Below the pieces are notes generated by a model that was not told the DNA's origin, ran no database searches, and worked only from the letters and a program-made list of their open reading frames with translations. A DNA stretch of 64,000 nucleotides from assembly GCF_042427745.1 (NCBI RefSeq), contig NZ_JBHMFA010000006.1. One strand, 5' to 3'. Every line of letters begins with the position of its first letter. The stretch's first letter is position 1. This DNA is from Algibacter miyuki (GTDB taxonomy: Bacteria; Bacteroidota; Bacteroidia; Flavobacteriales; Flavobacteriaceae). Below are positions 35,723 to 45,101 of the stretch, one piece after another. A program made the translations under genes and the position numbers.

Positions 35723-37081
35723 TTAATAGCCTGTATTTTGAGTAATTACACCGTTTGTAGCTGTTATTTCCGTGCTTGGAATAGGAAAAATATAATAATC
35801 ACTAGAAATGGTTTGTCCCATTTCAGCATCTACAGTTCCTGTTCTAACCAAATCGAACCATCTATGTCCTTCTAAGGCTAGCTCTACTCTTCTTTCTTTC
35901 TGAATAGCAGTATCAACATCAGCTTGAGTTACAGCTGTACCAACTAAAGAGGTTAATCCTGCTCTAGTTCTAATAGCATCTAAACCTGCTAAAATAGTTG
36001 CAGATTGTGTTCCTGTTGCATTTGTAGATTCGTTTAAAGCTTCTGCATACATTAGAATAACATCAGATAATCTCATTTCTATAAAATCCTGATCGCTGTT
36101 ACCTCCAGTGTACTTCACTCCTACGCCCTCTACCTCATCAATAGTTAATGCTTTTCTTAAATCTGTACCTCCACCGGAAGCACCACTTGCATCAAAAGCA
36201 GCAGTTAAGCGTGAATCTAGAGGTGTAAGGGATTTGGTGTCATTTCCTGCAAACCATCCCACAAATGTAGATGAAGACGACGTACCATCGGCATTTGGAA
36301 TAGAAGATGATAATTTAGTTGCAAAAATGATTTCTGAACTCTCATCGGTTACCACATCTGCAAAATTAGGTTCTAAAGTTACACCTTCAACTGCGGCATC
36401 ACCTATAACCTCCGCAAGCATTGTTGCTGCATTGGTAAAATTATCTCTGTACATATATACTTTTCCAAGGAATGCTTTCGCTGCAATTTGAGACGCTCTA
36501 CCTGTTGCTAACCCTGAGTTTGTTAAACCTGCAATAGCATCTTCTAGATCTGGAATAATAACATTGTTGTAAACATCGGCAACGGGTTGTCTTGTTAGAT
36601 CAACATCAGGAATCTCTACTACAGATGGCTGAGGTGTTAAAATTATAGAAACATCACCAAAAATCATGACTAACTTAAAGTAAGATAATCCTCTTAAAAA
36701 TTTAGCCTCATTTACTTGAGTAGCGTCTAATGAATTTTCAATAACATTATTAGCACTTAAGATGGCTTTGTATAAATTACTATAAACTGGGCTAAAAAAT
36801 GCACCTGCCATATCACCTCCACCTAAATCGGAGTTATAAGTATCGATTGAAGTATGTGGATTTTCTAACATCAACATATTATCTGCTCTAAAATCTCCCA
36901 TAACCAATTGTGGCATGGCTACTCCTGTTTGATAGTAATAAGCTGCATTTAAAACCGGTTCAAACTCCACCAATTTACTTGCCTCTAAATCTAATTCAGG
37001 TGATTGCTCCAAATCATTATCACACGCTGTTAGCAACAACATAGCCGCTACTACTGTATATATAGTTTTTATTTTTTTCAT
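35723..37081 (-). CDS. susD: RagB/SusD family nutrient-binding lipoprotein, alginate locus
   Basis: A 452-residue SusD. Its signal ends in a lipobox (LLLTAC, Cys about 20) followed by DNDLEQSPELDL. Typical landmarks: YSNLYKAILSANNVIENSL at about 101-119, LRGLSYFKLVMIFGDV at about 130, KAFLGKVYMYRDNFTNAATML, and near the C-terminus DFIEMRLSDVILMYAEALNE, then RTRAGL and ERRVELALEGHRWFDLVRTG. The ending ITATNGVITQNTGY is classical. It follows its susC by 10 nt. With two PL7 lyases in the same candidate regulon it is expected to bind alginate oligosaccharides. Confidence 0.93.
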   Translation of the reverse strand: MKKIKTIYTVVAAMLLLTACDNDLEQSPELDLEASKLVEFEPVLNAAYYYQTGVAMPQLVMGDFRADNMLMLENPHTSIDTYNSDLGGGDMAGAFFSPVYSNLYKAILSANNVIENSLDATQVNEAKFLRGLSYFKLVMIFGDVSIILTPQPSVVEIPDVDLTRQPVADVYNNVIIPDLEDAIAGLTNSGLATGRASQIAAKAFLGKVYMYRDNFTNAATMLAEVIGDAAVEGVTLEPNFADVVTDESSEIIFATKLSSSIPNADGTSSSSTFVGWFAGNDTKSLTPLDSRLTAAFDASGASGGGTDLRKALTIDEVEGVGVKYTGGNSDQDFIEMRLSDVILMYAEALNESTNATGTQSATILAGLDAIRTRAGLTSLVGTAVTQADVDTAIQKERRVELALEGHRWFDLVRTGTVDAEMGQTISSDYYIFPIPSTEITATNGVITQNTGY

Positions 37082-37091
37082 TTTCTCTTAA

Positions 37092-40000
37092 TTAAAAATT
37101 AACATTTACACCGAAAGTAAAACTTCTTACAATTGGACTTGCCCCTTCTTGGTATCCGTAAGTCGTTGGACCTCCATAACCATCGTTTTCAATTTCTATC
37201 CCTTCCGGGTTGAATGATGTATAATCTTTCCCCATAACATATAACAAATTAGTAGCGGCTAGATATACTCTTAATGAACTTATTCCTATTTTGCTTATAA
37301 AATCTGGATTAAGTGTGTAACCTACTGTTAGGTTTCTTAAAGCGATGTATGATGCATCTTGAATCATTGAGCCATGCACATCTCTTGTTTCTAAATAATG
37401 CATACCATTATTATCAGCAATTCCATCGTTACCAGGATCAAAGCTAGGAGCTGTAGCATCACGGAAATGAGATTGCCAGTAAATAGGATCTATATTATAT
37501 ACTTCGGCTCCTTGAGATCCTTGAAACTGGAATGAGAAATCGAAATCTTTATAGTTCATATTACTTGATAAACCCCAATAAAAATCTGGAGTTGCAGACC
37601 CTAATTTAACATAATCATCTTCATAAGTAATTAGGCCATCTTCGTTTTGATCTACTACATAATGTACACCACTAGTATACCCAATAGTTCTTGTTGGATC
37701 TTCAATATAAATAGATTCCACTAAACCTGCACTTTCATAACCCCACATTTCACCAAGTTCGCCACCTACATAGTTTCTAAACTCAGCACCTCTTCCACTT
37801 GGTCCTCCATAAATTTGTCGCGGTAACTCATCAACAGAACCTAAACTAGCAATTTTAGTATCAACCGTAGATAAGTTAGCATTCATACTCCATGTAAAAT
37901 CATCGTTTTGAATAATATTTGCATTCAATTCTAATTCTACACCAGAACTTGTAATATCTCCACGGTTAAGTCTAATTGAAGGTGTACCAAGAACTTCTGA
38001 AACACTTTGATTGATTAGCATGTTGTTTACATCAGATGTGTAATAATCTACACTAATTCTGAAACGATTATTTAAGAATCCAGTATCAATACCGTAGTTT
38101 GTTTCTTTATTAGTTTGCCAAGTTAAATCTGGATTTGTAACATCTTCAGGAATTAAAAAGCCTGTTCCAAAAGCGGTAGGTGTTGTTCCTAAAATACTTA
38201 ATGAACTATAAGAACCTAAATCTGAAGAGGTACCCAAAGAACCTGTACTAAACCTAAGTTTTAATAAACTTATTGCTTCATTATCTTGTAAAAAAGATTC
38301 TTTATGTACATTCCACCCTAAAGATAATGCTGGGAATACTGCAAATCTTTCATTAGATCCAAAACGAGAATCGCCATCTCTTCTCACAGATGCTGAAAGT
38401 AAATAACGATCGTCGTAAGCATAAGCAACTCTACCAAAAATACCACGTCTTGACTGAGTCTCATCTATTCTATTCGAAATAACATCTTCAGCATTAAAAT
38501 AAGAATAGTTTAAAGGATATCCAAAAGGTACATTAGTTCCATTTGATGAAAGCCCCGTGTATTTAGTATTTACAAACTCCATACCGGCTACAGCAGAAAC
38601 ATCATGCTTATCGGCAAATAACTTTGTATAACTTAATGTTGTTGTACTTAATACAGTAGATTTTTTTATATCAGACATATCCAAACTAGATGATGTAGAA
38701 CGTTGTTGACCATCTGATAATATGCCATGATATTCATACTCATTAACATCGCGTAAATCTGCTCCAAAAATGGTTTTCACCTTTAAGCCTTCCATAAGCT
38801 CATATTCTAAATAAGAACTTACATTTCCATAAAGCGTTTTTTTATAGCGTTGTGAATTATCGAATTTTGAAGCGACACCTGCATCACCTGTTCCTCCAAT
38901 ACCATTTTGATTTCTACCGTAGTGCCAATCGTTTACAACGTCTCCTGGTTGCAAATCATAAATGCTATGCGCATCATAATTTTGACTTAAATCGCCTCTA
39001 TAATTACTGTCGAAAGATTGTCCGATATTATTACCTGTAAATCCTGAATTGAAAAGTGCTTGTCTCTTAGCATCCAATTGCTGTACAAAATCGATAGATG
39101 CTTGTGTATGATAAATAGGACTAATACTATAAGACCTTAAAAGGTCTCTCATTTCCCAAGGCACAATATCTTGGTTACCATAGAACCCATTCATACTTAA
39201 TCCTGCCTTTAACTTATCGTTTAAAGTCGCATCAATATTCATACGTCCGTTATATCTTTCATAACCTTGTCCTTTTACAATACCATCAGTATTTAAATAC
39301 CCGAGTGAAGCAAATGCTTTTATATTTTCAGAACCTCCACTAACACTGAAATCATGACTTTGTGAATTACCACTTTGAAAAAGCCAATCTTCCATACTTA
39401 CAACATCTGGAGCATTAGCGTATGCATCCAATCTATATTCTAACAATCCTGGATCTGTTAAAGAAAGATCATAATTTCCATTTTGTAATTCTTGCGCCCA
39501 TTCTCCTGCTGTTTTAAGCATATCGATATCTTTTACATACTTTCTTGAAGTACTTGTATAGGCATTGTAGCTAAAATTTAGTTTACCCGATTTACCTTTT
39601 TTAGTTGTAATTAAAATTACTCCATTAGCTCCTAAAGAACCATAGATAGCAGCAGAAGCCGCATCTTTTAATACCTCTAAACTTTCAATATCGTTAGGAT
39701 TTACGGTTGCTAAATTTCCTGAAATAGGAAACCCATCCACAACAATTAAAGGATCGGAATTACTTGAAAGTGAAGAGCCCGCTCTAATTTGAACTTTTAA
39801 ATCTGATCCTGGTTCTCCACTTTGATTTTGAATATTTACACCAGGTAACTTTCCTGCTAATGCTTCATCCACACGTGAGGTTTGAACTGCAGCAACATCG
39901 TCACCTCCTATTTTGGCAACGGCTCCAGTAAGATGTGATTTTTTTGTAGTACCGTAACCTACCACGACCACTTCATCTAATTGTGCAGCATCTTCAACTA

Positions 40001-40283
40001 AAACGACCTTAAGTGTTTTTTGATTTGTAATAGTAATAGATTGCGAAACATACCCCATATAAGAAAATAGAAGCACATCTCCACTTTTTACATCAATTTG
40101 GAATGCCCCATCAAAATCTGTTGCTGTTCCTCTTGTGGTGTTAGAAACAATAACATTAACACCTGGAATAGGCATATTAGCCCCATCGTGTACGGTACCG
40201 GATAATTGGTACCCGTCTTGTGCAAATAATGATATATTGAACACCATTATTAACATTAAAAATAGTTTAGTTTTTAAATTCAT
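37092..40283 (-). CDS. susC: SusC/RagA TonB-dependent transporter, alginate locus
   Basis: A 1,063-residue SusC without an STN domain, unlike the two others in this window, so it is not wired to FecR. The signal peptide is MNLKTKLFLMLIMVFNISLFAQ. A carboxypeptidase-like regulatory domain follows (YQLSGTVHDGANMPIPGVNV, about 25-100), then the TonB box region DEVVVVGYGTTKKSHLTGA, the plug with SAAIYGSLGANGVILITTKKG, and a barrel ending in FGVNVNF. It imports large oligosaccharides together with the SusD. The 433-bp upstream gap contains the candidate operator at 40434. Confidence 0.94.
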   Translation of the reverse strand: MNLKTKLFLMLIMVFNISLFAQDGYQLSGTVHDGANMPIPGVNVIVSNTTRGTATDFDGAFQIDVKSGDVLLFSYMGYVSQSITITNQKTLKVVLVEDAAQLDEVVVVGYGTTKKSHLTGAVAKIGGDDVAAVQTSRVDEALAGKLPGVNIQNQSGEPGSDLKVQIRAGSSLSSNSDPLIVVDGFPISGNLATVNPNDIESLEVLKDAASAAIYGSLGANGVILITTKKGKSGKLNFSYNAYTSTSRKYVKDIDMLKTAGEWAQELQNGNYDLSLTDPGLLEYRLDAYANAPDVVSMEDWLFQSGNSQSHDFSVSGGSENIKAFASLGYLNTDGIVKGQGYERYNGRMNIDATLNDKLKAGLSMNGFYGNQDIVPWEMRDLLRSYSISPIYHTQASIDFVQQLDAKRQALFNSGFTGNNIGQSFDSNYRGDLSQNYDAHSIYDLQPGDVVNDWHYGRNQNGIGGTGDAGVASKFDNSQRYKKTLYGNVSSYLEYELMEGLKVKTIFGADLRDVNEYEYHGILSDGQQRSTSSSLDMSDIKKSTVLSTTTLSYTKLFADKHDVSAVAGMEFVNTKYTGLSSNGTNVPFGYPLNYSYFNAEDVISNRIDETQSRRGIFGRVAYAYDDRYLLSASVRRDGDSRFGSNERFAVFPALSLGWNVHKESFLQDNEAISLLKLRFSTGSLGTSSDLGSYSSLSILGTTPTAFGTGFLIPEDVTNPDLTWQTNKETNYGIDTGFLNNRFRISVDYYTSDVNNMLINQSVSEVLGTPSIRLNRGDITSSGVELELNANIIQNDDFTWSMNANLSTVDTKIASLGSVDELPRQIYGGPSGRGAEFRNYVGGELGEMWGYESAGLVESIYIEDPTRTIGYTSGVHYVVDQNEDGLITYEDDYVKLGSATPDFYWGLSSNMNYKDFDFSFQFQGSQGAEVYNIDPIYWQSHFRDATAPSFDPGNDGIADNNGMHYLETRDVHGSMIQDASYIALRNLTVGYTLNPDFISKIGISSLRVYLAATNLLYVMGKDYTSFNPEGIEIENDGYGGPTTYGYQEGASPIVRSFTFGVNVNF

Positions 40284-40433
40284 TGGTTATTTTTTTAGTT
40301 TAGTTTAATGCAAGGTAAAACACATTGCTCTGGACAAATTAATCACATAATTTCAGGCACTCTATCTATCATAAATATTTAATTTAATTATTACTATTTA
40401 AAAATTAATACGCTTCTTTAATTGGTTTTCCAA

Positions 40434-40461
40434 ATTGGTACTCCAAACTGGTGTACCAAAT
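40434..40461 (-). promoter_or_regulatory. Candidate GntR operator upstream of susC
   Basis: ATTGGTACTCCA at 40434-40445, a 3-nt spacer (AAC), then TGGTGTACCAAAT at 40449-40461. The right arm is identical to that of the perfect copy at 46285-46297; the left differs at one base of the 11-base core. It lies about 150 nt upstream of the susC start. The remaining gap (40284-40716) shows no gene; a weak ATATCA/TGATAT hairpin near 40688 is not convincing. Confidence 0.75.
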
Positions 40462-40716
40462 ATATATTAAAAAAATGTTATAGCAAAATATTATATTAAT
40501 ATAATCACCTATAAATCAGACGATACTACAACTTATGGCGTGATTACTGCAAAAATTTGGAATACTACTAATTACGAGTCCATAGAAATACCGCGTAATT
40601 TTAAATAGTTTTTAATATTATTGAACACAACTCCAACGTAAATTATTATAATGAATTAGGCTATCAGCCACATAGTCGTTTTCGTATGAATATCAAATCC
40701 TGATATGACCAGCTAT

Positions 40717-41817
40717 TTAATCATTTTTAGAAAAATATTCTTCATTGGAAACAGCATCATCACTTACGTATATACTTCCAGTTTTAAACCAAACTTCAGC
40801 ATAGTTACCATCGGCATATTGTTTTTCAATATCACCACCATGAGTTTCTGCTCCAGAACACCAATTTTTATTGACTTCTGCTGATTTTCCATTGGTTTGA
40901 TTATAAGCACCAAGTTTGAAAAAACACCCCTCGCCGGTATATGCTTCCTGACGTTCTACGCCATCTTGACCTATTGGTACAAATAACTTCTGTGTTTGCT
41001 CAGGTATATCTGCAGCTGTTGTGTATTCCGATTCAATTAAGTTTTTTGTAAACGTTTTGGTTTCATGATCTTTACTTGTGAATTTCAAGTTCATAATACC
41101 ATCTTTTACTTCAATTTCATAACTAAATTCTTCACCTAAAGCAATACCATCTTTTGGTTCTTCGGGATATGTATTTGCTTCTGCACCAACAACTGAAAAG
41201 TCGTTACCCCAAACCGCCGTAGAATAATCCCATCTTCCAGAATTATCATCACCTGCCGTATTAATTTCATAATGCCAAAACACAGAACCTTTTGTATGTC
41301 CTGGGAATTTTTTGTAGAATATTTTAAGAGGTTCATTCTCGTGTTTATCCGCACTATGAATTTGTCCCACAACTACAGCATGCGAAGCTGCAACACGAGC
41401 ATCACCCGTAGCAGACACATTCATGACTTTCAATGTTGCCGTCAATTTATCGTTAGCTGTTTTTGGATACCACTTTTTTACTTGTGCTAATTCTGTCCTT
41501 GTATTGTTTGAAGTTCCATGCGTGTCTCCACCATTTGGCGCTTTAAAAACAACCCAATCATTAGTGCCATCATTGGCTGTGTAAAAGAAGTCTTTGTTTT
41601 CAAAATTATTTGCAATACCAACGTTTGAACCATCGCCTAAAATTAATTTCCAATCATCAAAAAATGGAATTACATCACTAGCATAAACGGTTTGTATTAC
41701 TTCATCTTTATTGTTTTCTTTAACATCTTTTTTAGTTTCATTTTTACAACTGTTTAGGGTTAGAAAAATACTTAAAACGATGAGCGTGGTGGTGGTTGAA
41801 ATGTTTTTTGTATTCAT
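40717..41817 (-). CDS. PL7 alginate lyase, lipoprotein
   Basis: A 366-residue lipoprotein with lipobox TLNSC (Cys24). It has the PL7 (alginate lyase 2) jelly-roll signature: RTEL at 107-110, QIH at 152-154 and FKLGAYNQ at 300-307, the three strands that form the active cleft. In PL7 a QIH triad is associated with cleavage of G-containing (polyG/MG) blocks, whereas QVH enzymes prefer polyM. It therefore probably depolymerises guluronate-rich alginate. It is clearly paralogous to the protein at 45102-46151, with which it shares IFYKKFPGHTKGSVFW. It is last in a four-gene run. Confidence 0.93.
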   Translation of the reverse strand: MNTKNISTTTTLIVLSIFLTLNSCKNETKKDVKENNKDEVIQTVYASDVIPFFDDWKLILGDGSNVGIANNFENKDFFYTANDGTNDWVVFKAPNGGDTHGTSNNTRTELAQVKKWYPKTANDKLTATLKVMNVSATGDARVAASHAVVVGQIHSADKHENEPLKIFYKKFPGHTKGSVFWHYEINTAGDDNSGRWDYSTAVWGNDFSVVGAEANTYPEEPKDGIALGEEFSYEIEVKDGIMNLKFTSKDHETKTFTKNLIESEYTTAADIPEQTQKLFVPIGQDGVERQEAYTGEGCFFKLGAYNQTNGKSAEVNKNWCSGAETHGGDIEKQYADGNYAEVWFKTGSIYVSDDAVSNEEYFSKND

Positions 41818-41860
41818 TTTATTATGGTTTAGTTTGTTTTTATTTGTACTCCATTACGTA

Positions 41861-43135
41861 TTAGAAATATTCTAAAAGTGCGACGATTCCGTTATATGAA
41901 ATCACTAAAGAAAAGAACAGTGCTGCATACAATCCGATGTAAACACCTAAGCTCGTTTTATAATCTTTCATGACTTTTTTATTGCTCAGCATCAGGATAA
42001 TACCAAGTACAACAATTGGCAACACAAAAACATTAAATACTTGAGATAGAATTTGAATTTCAATAGGATTTGCTCCAAATGCAGGACCAATTAGAGCTAC
42101 CATACACGCTACAGCCGTTATAATTCTAAACTGACGCGAATTGGTATCTAATTCTCCCGATTGATAATCTGCAATTAGTAATGGCGCTATTAATAAACAC
42201 GGAAAAATAGAAGATAAACCTGCACTTAATGCACCAAAAAAGAAAATAGAAACGGCCCACTTACCAGCAACAGGTTCTAGTGTATTAGCCATATCTAAAA
42301 CTTGTGAAACTTCTTTACCTTGATAAAATAAAGCTCCTGCCGCTACTGCCATAATAACGGCACTAATTACAAATATTAAAATGGCAGCGGTAATGGAATC
42401 TTTTTTCTGTTGATCTAAATTTTTAATAGTCCAACCTTTTCCTTTTACAAAGAGTGGTCGAGATAGAAATGTAGCCGAAGCCATGGTGGTACCAACAAAC
42501 GCCGCAACGAGCATTTTACCGCCAGGAACATCTGGTATAGTGGGCAATAAGCCTTTAACTACATCTATAGAAAGTGGCTGCACAAAACATAATGAAAGTA
42601 CAAATGAGAACCCCATTAAGGTTACAAAAACTACCAATATTTTCTCAAAAAATGTGTACTTACCAACGAGCATTAATAAGTAAAACGTAACAATAATTAT
42701 AATGGCTGTTATTAAAACAGTTTCATACTTATAAGCACTTAATCCTTCAAAATTAATGGCTAATATTTCGTAAATAATGTTTGATGAAATCCCTAAAATT
42801 CCCATTAATGAATTCCATTGCCCAAACGTAATGCCAACAATAATTAATATGGCTAAAATTTTTCCAAATTTTAAATGTTTTTTAAATCCGTAAAGTGCTG
42901 TTTCACTTGTAAGTAATGCATAATTACCGTAAGCAAACATTAAAACTCCCGAAAAAATACAACTAATTAGAAGTACCCATAATAATTGCATATTAAATTT
43001 ACTTCCGGCGACAATCATCGAGGTTACGCTACCTGTACCTATGGTATAACCGATAGCAAAAATACCTGGACCAAAGCCCAAAACTATAGCTACAATTTTT
43101 TGCAATAAAGATTTCTTCTCTTTTAATTCAGACAT
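41861..43135 (-). CDS. Divergent Nramp-like transporter
   Basis: A 424-residue inner-membrane protein with about 11 hydrophobic helices and an Nramp (LeuT-fold) outline. The hallmark motifs are changed. The TM1 DPGN is replaced by GPGIFAIGYTIGTGSVTS (about 22-39), and the TM6 M-P-H motif is replaced by VGTTMASAT (about 214-222). The residues that bind divalent metals in Nramp are thus absent, so a metal substrate is unlikely. Because it lies between a kinase fusion and a PL7 lyase in the alginate regulon, uptake of a sugar acid or unsaturated uronate is a reasonable inference. Alternatives are a proton-coupled solute carrier of another kind. Confidence 0.7.
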   Translation of the reverse strand: MSELKEKKSLLQKIVAIVLGFGPGIFAIGYTIGTGSVTSMIVAGSKFNMQLLWVLLISCIFSGVLMFAYGNYALLTSETALYGFKKHLKFGKILAILIIVGITFGQWNSLMGILGISSNIIYEILAINFEGLSAYKYETVLITAIIIIVTFYLLMLVGKYTFFEKILVVFVTLMGFSFVLSLCFVQPLSIDVVKGLLPTIPDVPGGKMLVAAFVGTTMASATFLSRPLFVKGKGWTIKNLDQQKKDSITAAILIFVISAVIMAVAAGALFYQGKEVSQVLDMANTLEPVAGKWAVSIFFFGALSAGLSSIFPCLLIAPLLIADYQSGELDTNSRQFRIITAVACMVALIGPAFGANPIEIQILSQVFNVFVLPIVVLGIILMLSNKKVMKDYKTSLGVYIGLYAALFFSLVISYNGIVALLEYF

Positions 43136-43178
43136 TATATTTAGTTTAGTTTGGTGTATTTAGTTAAAAATGGAGTGG

Positions 43179-45065
43179 TTAATTCCAGTTGGTATGGTGA
43201 AACTTACCAGTATCATCATCGATACGTTGATAAGTATGTGCTCCAAAATAATCGCGTTGCGCTTGAATTATATTTGCTGAAGAATTTGAGATTGTATAAG
43301 CATTTAAAAAATTAACAGACTCACTTAAACAGGATGCCGTTAACTCGTTCAAAATACATTGAGAAACTACTTTATTTATAGAAGGTTTTAGAGCTTTCAG
43401 TTTATTAATAATGGTAGCGTGTTTTAAAATATTATCATCCGTTTTTAAAATTGGAATTAATTCTACCATAAAATCAGATTTAATAATACAACCATTGGTC
43501 CAAATACGAGCAATTTCACTTAAGTTCAATTCCCAATTATAAGTTCTTCCTGCTTCAGAAATCAGTTTAATACCTTGATAATGATTAATAATTCTTGCAA
43601 ACTGATAAGCATTTAAAACATCTTGAAGATCTAAATGCAATGACGATGGGTTTATATTGAAGTTTTTACTAGCCCAAAGCCTTTCCTCTTTATAAAACGA
43701 CGTATAGCGCGCAAATAATGCCGACGCGATTAAAGTACTTGGAGCGCCTAATTGCGCTGTGGCTATAGTAGTCCAATTACCTGTACCTTTATTTCCTGCC
43801 TTATCTACTATTTTATTTACTAACCAATCATCTCCATCCTTTTTTCTTAAAATATCTATAGTAATACCCAATAAATAACTATCAGCTTCGGCTTTCCATG
43901 ATTCTAAAATATTGGCAATTTCATCAGGATTATTTCCCATGGCTTTAAGAATAGTGTAAACTTCTGCCAACAATTGCATCTCTACGTATTCAATACCATT
44001 ATGGACCATTTTAACAAAATGCCCACTACCTTCTTCACCTATATATGTACAACAAGGCAGGTTATTAGCATCTTTGGCAGCGATACTTTCCAAATACGGT
44101 TTTATTAAATTATACGTTTCTTTATTTCCGCCAGGCATAATAGAAGGCCCTATTAATGCGCCTTGCTCTCCTCCAGAAACTCCAACACCAATAAAATTGA
44201 TCTGTTTTGATTTTAAATAATCGTAACGATCTTTAGTTTTTAAGTAATTTGAATTTCCTCCATCAATCAAGATATCGCCATCTGATAAAAAGGGAATTAA
44301 ATCTTTAATAACTAAATCCGTTATCTTACCGGCATTCACCATGAGCATAATACGTCTTGGTGTTTGTAATGAATTTACGAATGCTTCGATATCAGAATAA
44401 GCCTGAGTTGTCTCAAGTTCCTTATATGCTTTTTTGAAATTTATAGCAACATCTTCTTCCGTTCCTTTTTCTTCTCTATTAAACACCGAAATTTTAAATC
44501 CTTTTTGAGCCAAGTTTCTACTTAAACTCTTTCCCATGACGCCTAGTCCAAATAATCCGAATTCTGATTTCATCTTTATTTTATTTGCAATTTTTTCAAC
44601 AATGTCTTCTGGATTTAAACCAATATTTACAACAAAAGCATTTTCCGGTGCTTCTAAAGTATCAAACTGCGATTGCAATAAATTGGAAGACATAAAATGG
44701 TTCTCTCGTTTATTTAATCGCCCTAAAATTTGATCAAAGCTTCCTGCTAAATGAATCCATTTTACTTGATTCTGAATACCTCTATTTAAAATTTCTCTGT
44801 AAGATTTCTTTAAAGCTGAACAAACAATAATGCAGTTACTGTCTTCTAATTGCCTTTTTGCTAACTCGTTAAGTGTAACCAACCAACCATGGCGATCATC
44901 ATCATTTAATGGCACGCCACTACTCATTTTATCTATATTTGATTGCGGATGAAAATCGTCACCATCAAAAAAAGGAATATCCAGTTTTTTAGATAATAGC
45001 TGTGCAATGGTGCTTTTGCCGCAGCCCGAAACCCCCATGATAAAGATGACATTGTTCAAATTCAT
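43179..45065 (-). CDS. Bifunctional gluconokinase / 6-phosphogluconate dehydrogenase
   Basis: A 628-residue fusion. Residues 1 to about 162 are a GntK-type gluconokinase: P-loop GVSGCGKST at 11-19, the FFDGDDFHP motif at 32-40, and a C-terminal LEAPENAFVVNIG. From about 164 a 6-phosphogluconate dehydrogenase starts: GLFGLGVMGKSL (NAD(P)-binding), then GVSGGEQGALIGPSIMPGG and GHFVKMVHNGIEY with the catalytic Lys and Asn, plus the C-terminal helix block. It would convert gluconate to 6-phosphogluconate and on to ribulose-5-phosphate. The same stretch lacks KDG kinase and aldolase genes. The frame runs through the junction without break. Confidence 0.9.
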   Translation of the reverse strand: MNLNNVIFIMGVSGCGKSTIAQLLSKKLDIPFFDGDDFHPQSNIDKMSSGVPLNDDDRHGWLVTLNELAKRQLEDSNCIIVCSALKKSYREILNRGIQNQVKWIHLAGSFDQILGRLNKRENHFMSSNLLQSQFDTLEAPENAFVVNIGLNPEDIVEKIANKIKMKSEFGLFGLGVMGKSLSRNLAQKGFKISVFNREEKGTEEDVAINFKKAYKELETTQAYSDIEAFVNSLQTPRRIMLMVNAGKITDLVIKDLIPFLSDGDILIDGGNSNYLKTKDRYDYLKSKQINFIGVGVSGGEQGALIGPSIMPGGNKETYNLIKPYLESIAAKDANNLPCCTYIGEEGSGHFVKMVHNGIEYVEMQLLAEVYTILKAMGNNPDEIANILESWKAEADSYLLGITIDILRKKDGDDWLVNKIVDKAGNKGTGNWTTIATAQLGAPSTLIASALFARYTSFYKEERLWASKNFNINPSSLHLDLQDVLNAYQFARIINHYQGIKLISEAGRTYNWELNLSEIARIWTNGCIIKSDFMVELIPILKTDDNILKHATIINKLKALKPSINKVVSQCILNELTASCLSESVNFLNAYTISNSSANIIQAQRDYFGAHTYQRIDDDTGKFHHTNWN

Positions 45066-45101
45066 AAAATATTTAAATACGCTTTATAACTTTAAATACT
45101 A

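Noticed and set aside
40684..40705. Short hairpin ATATCA/TGATAT after the PL7 stop
   Set aside because: Six AT-rich base pairs and no T-run are too weak for a terminator call.
41828..41860. Partial operator-like string (TTTGTACTCCA) before the second PL7 gene
   Set aside because: It lacks one G of the core and has no second arm, so it is probably chance.
41861..43135. Manganese/iron transporter (MntH) annotation
   Set aside because: The DPGN and M-P-H motifs that bind metal are absent, so only the fold-level relation is stated.
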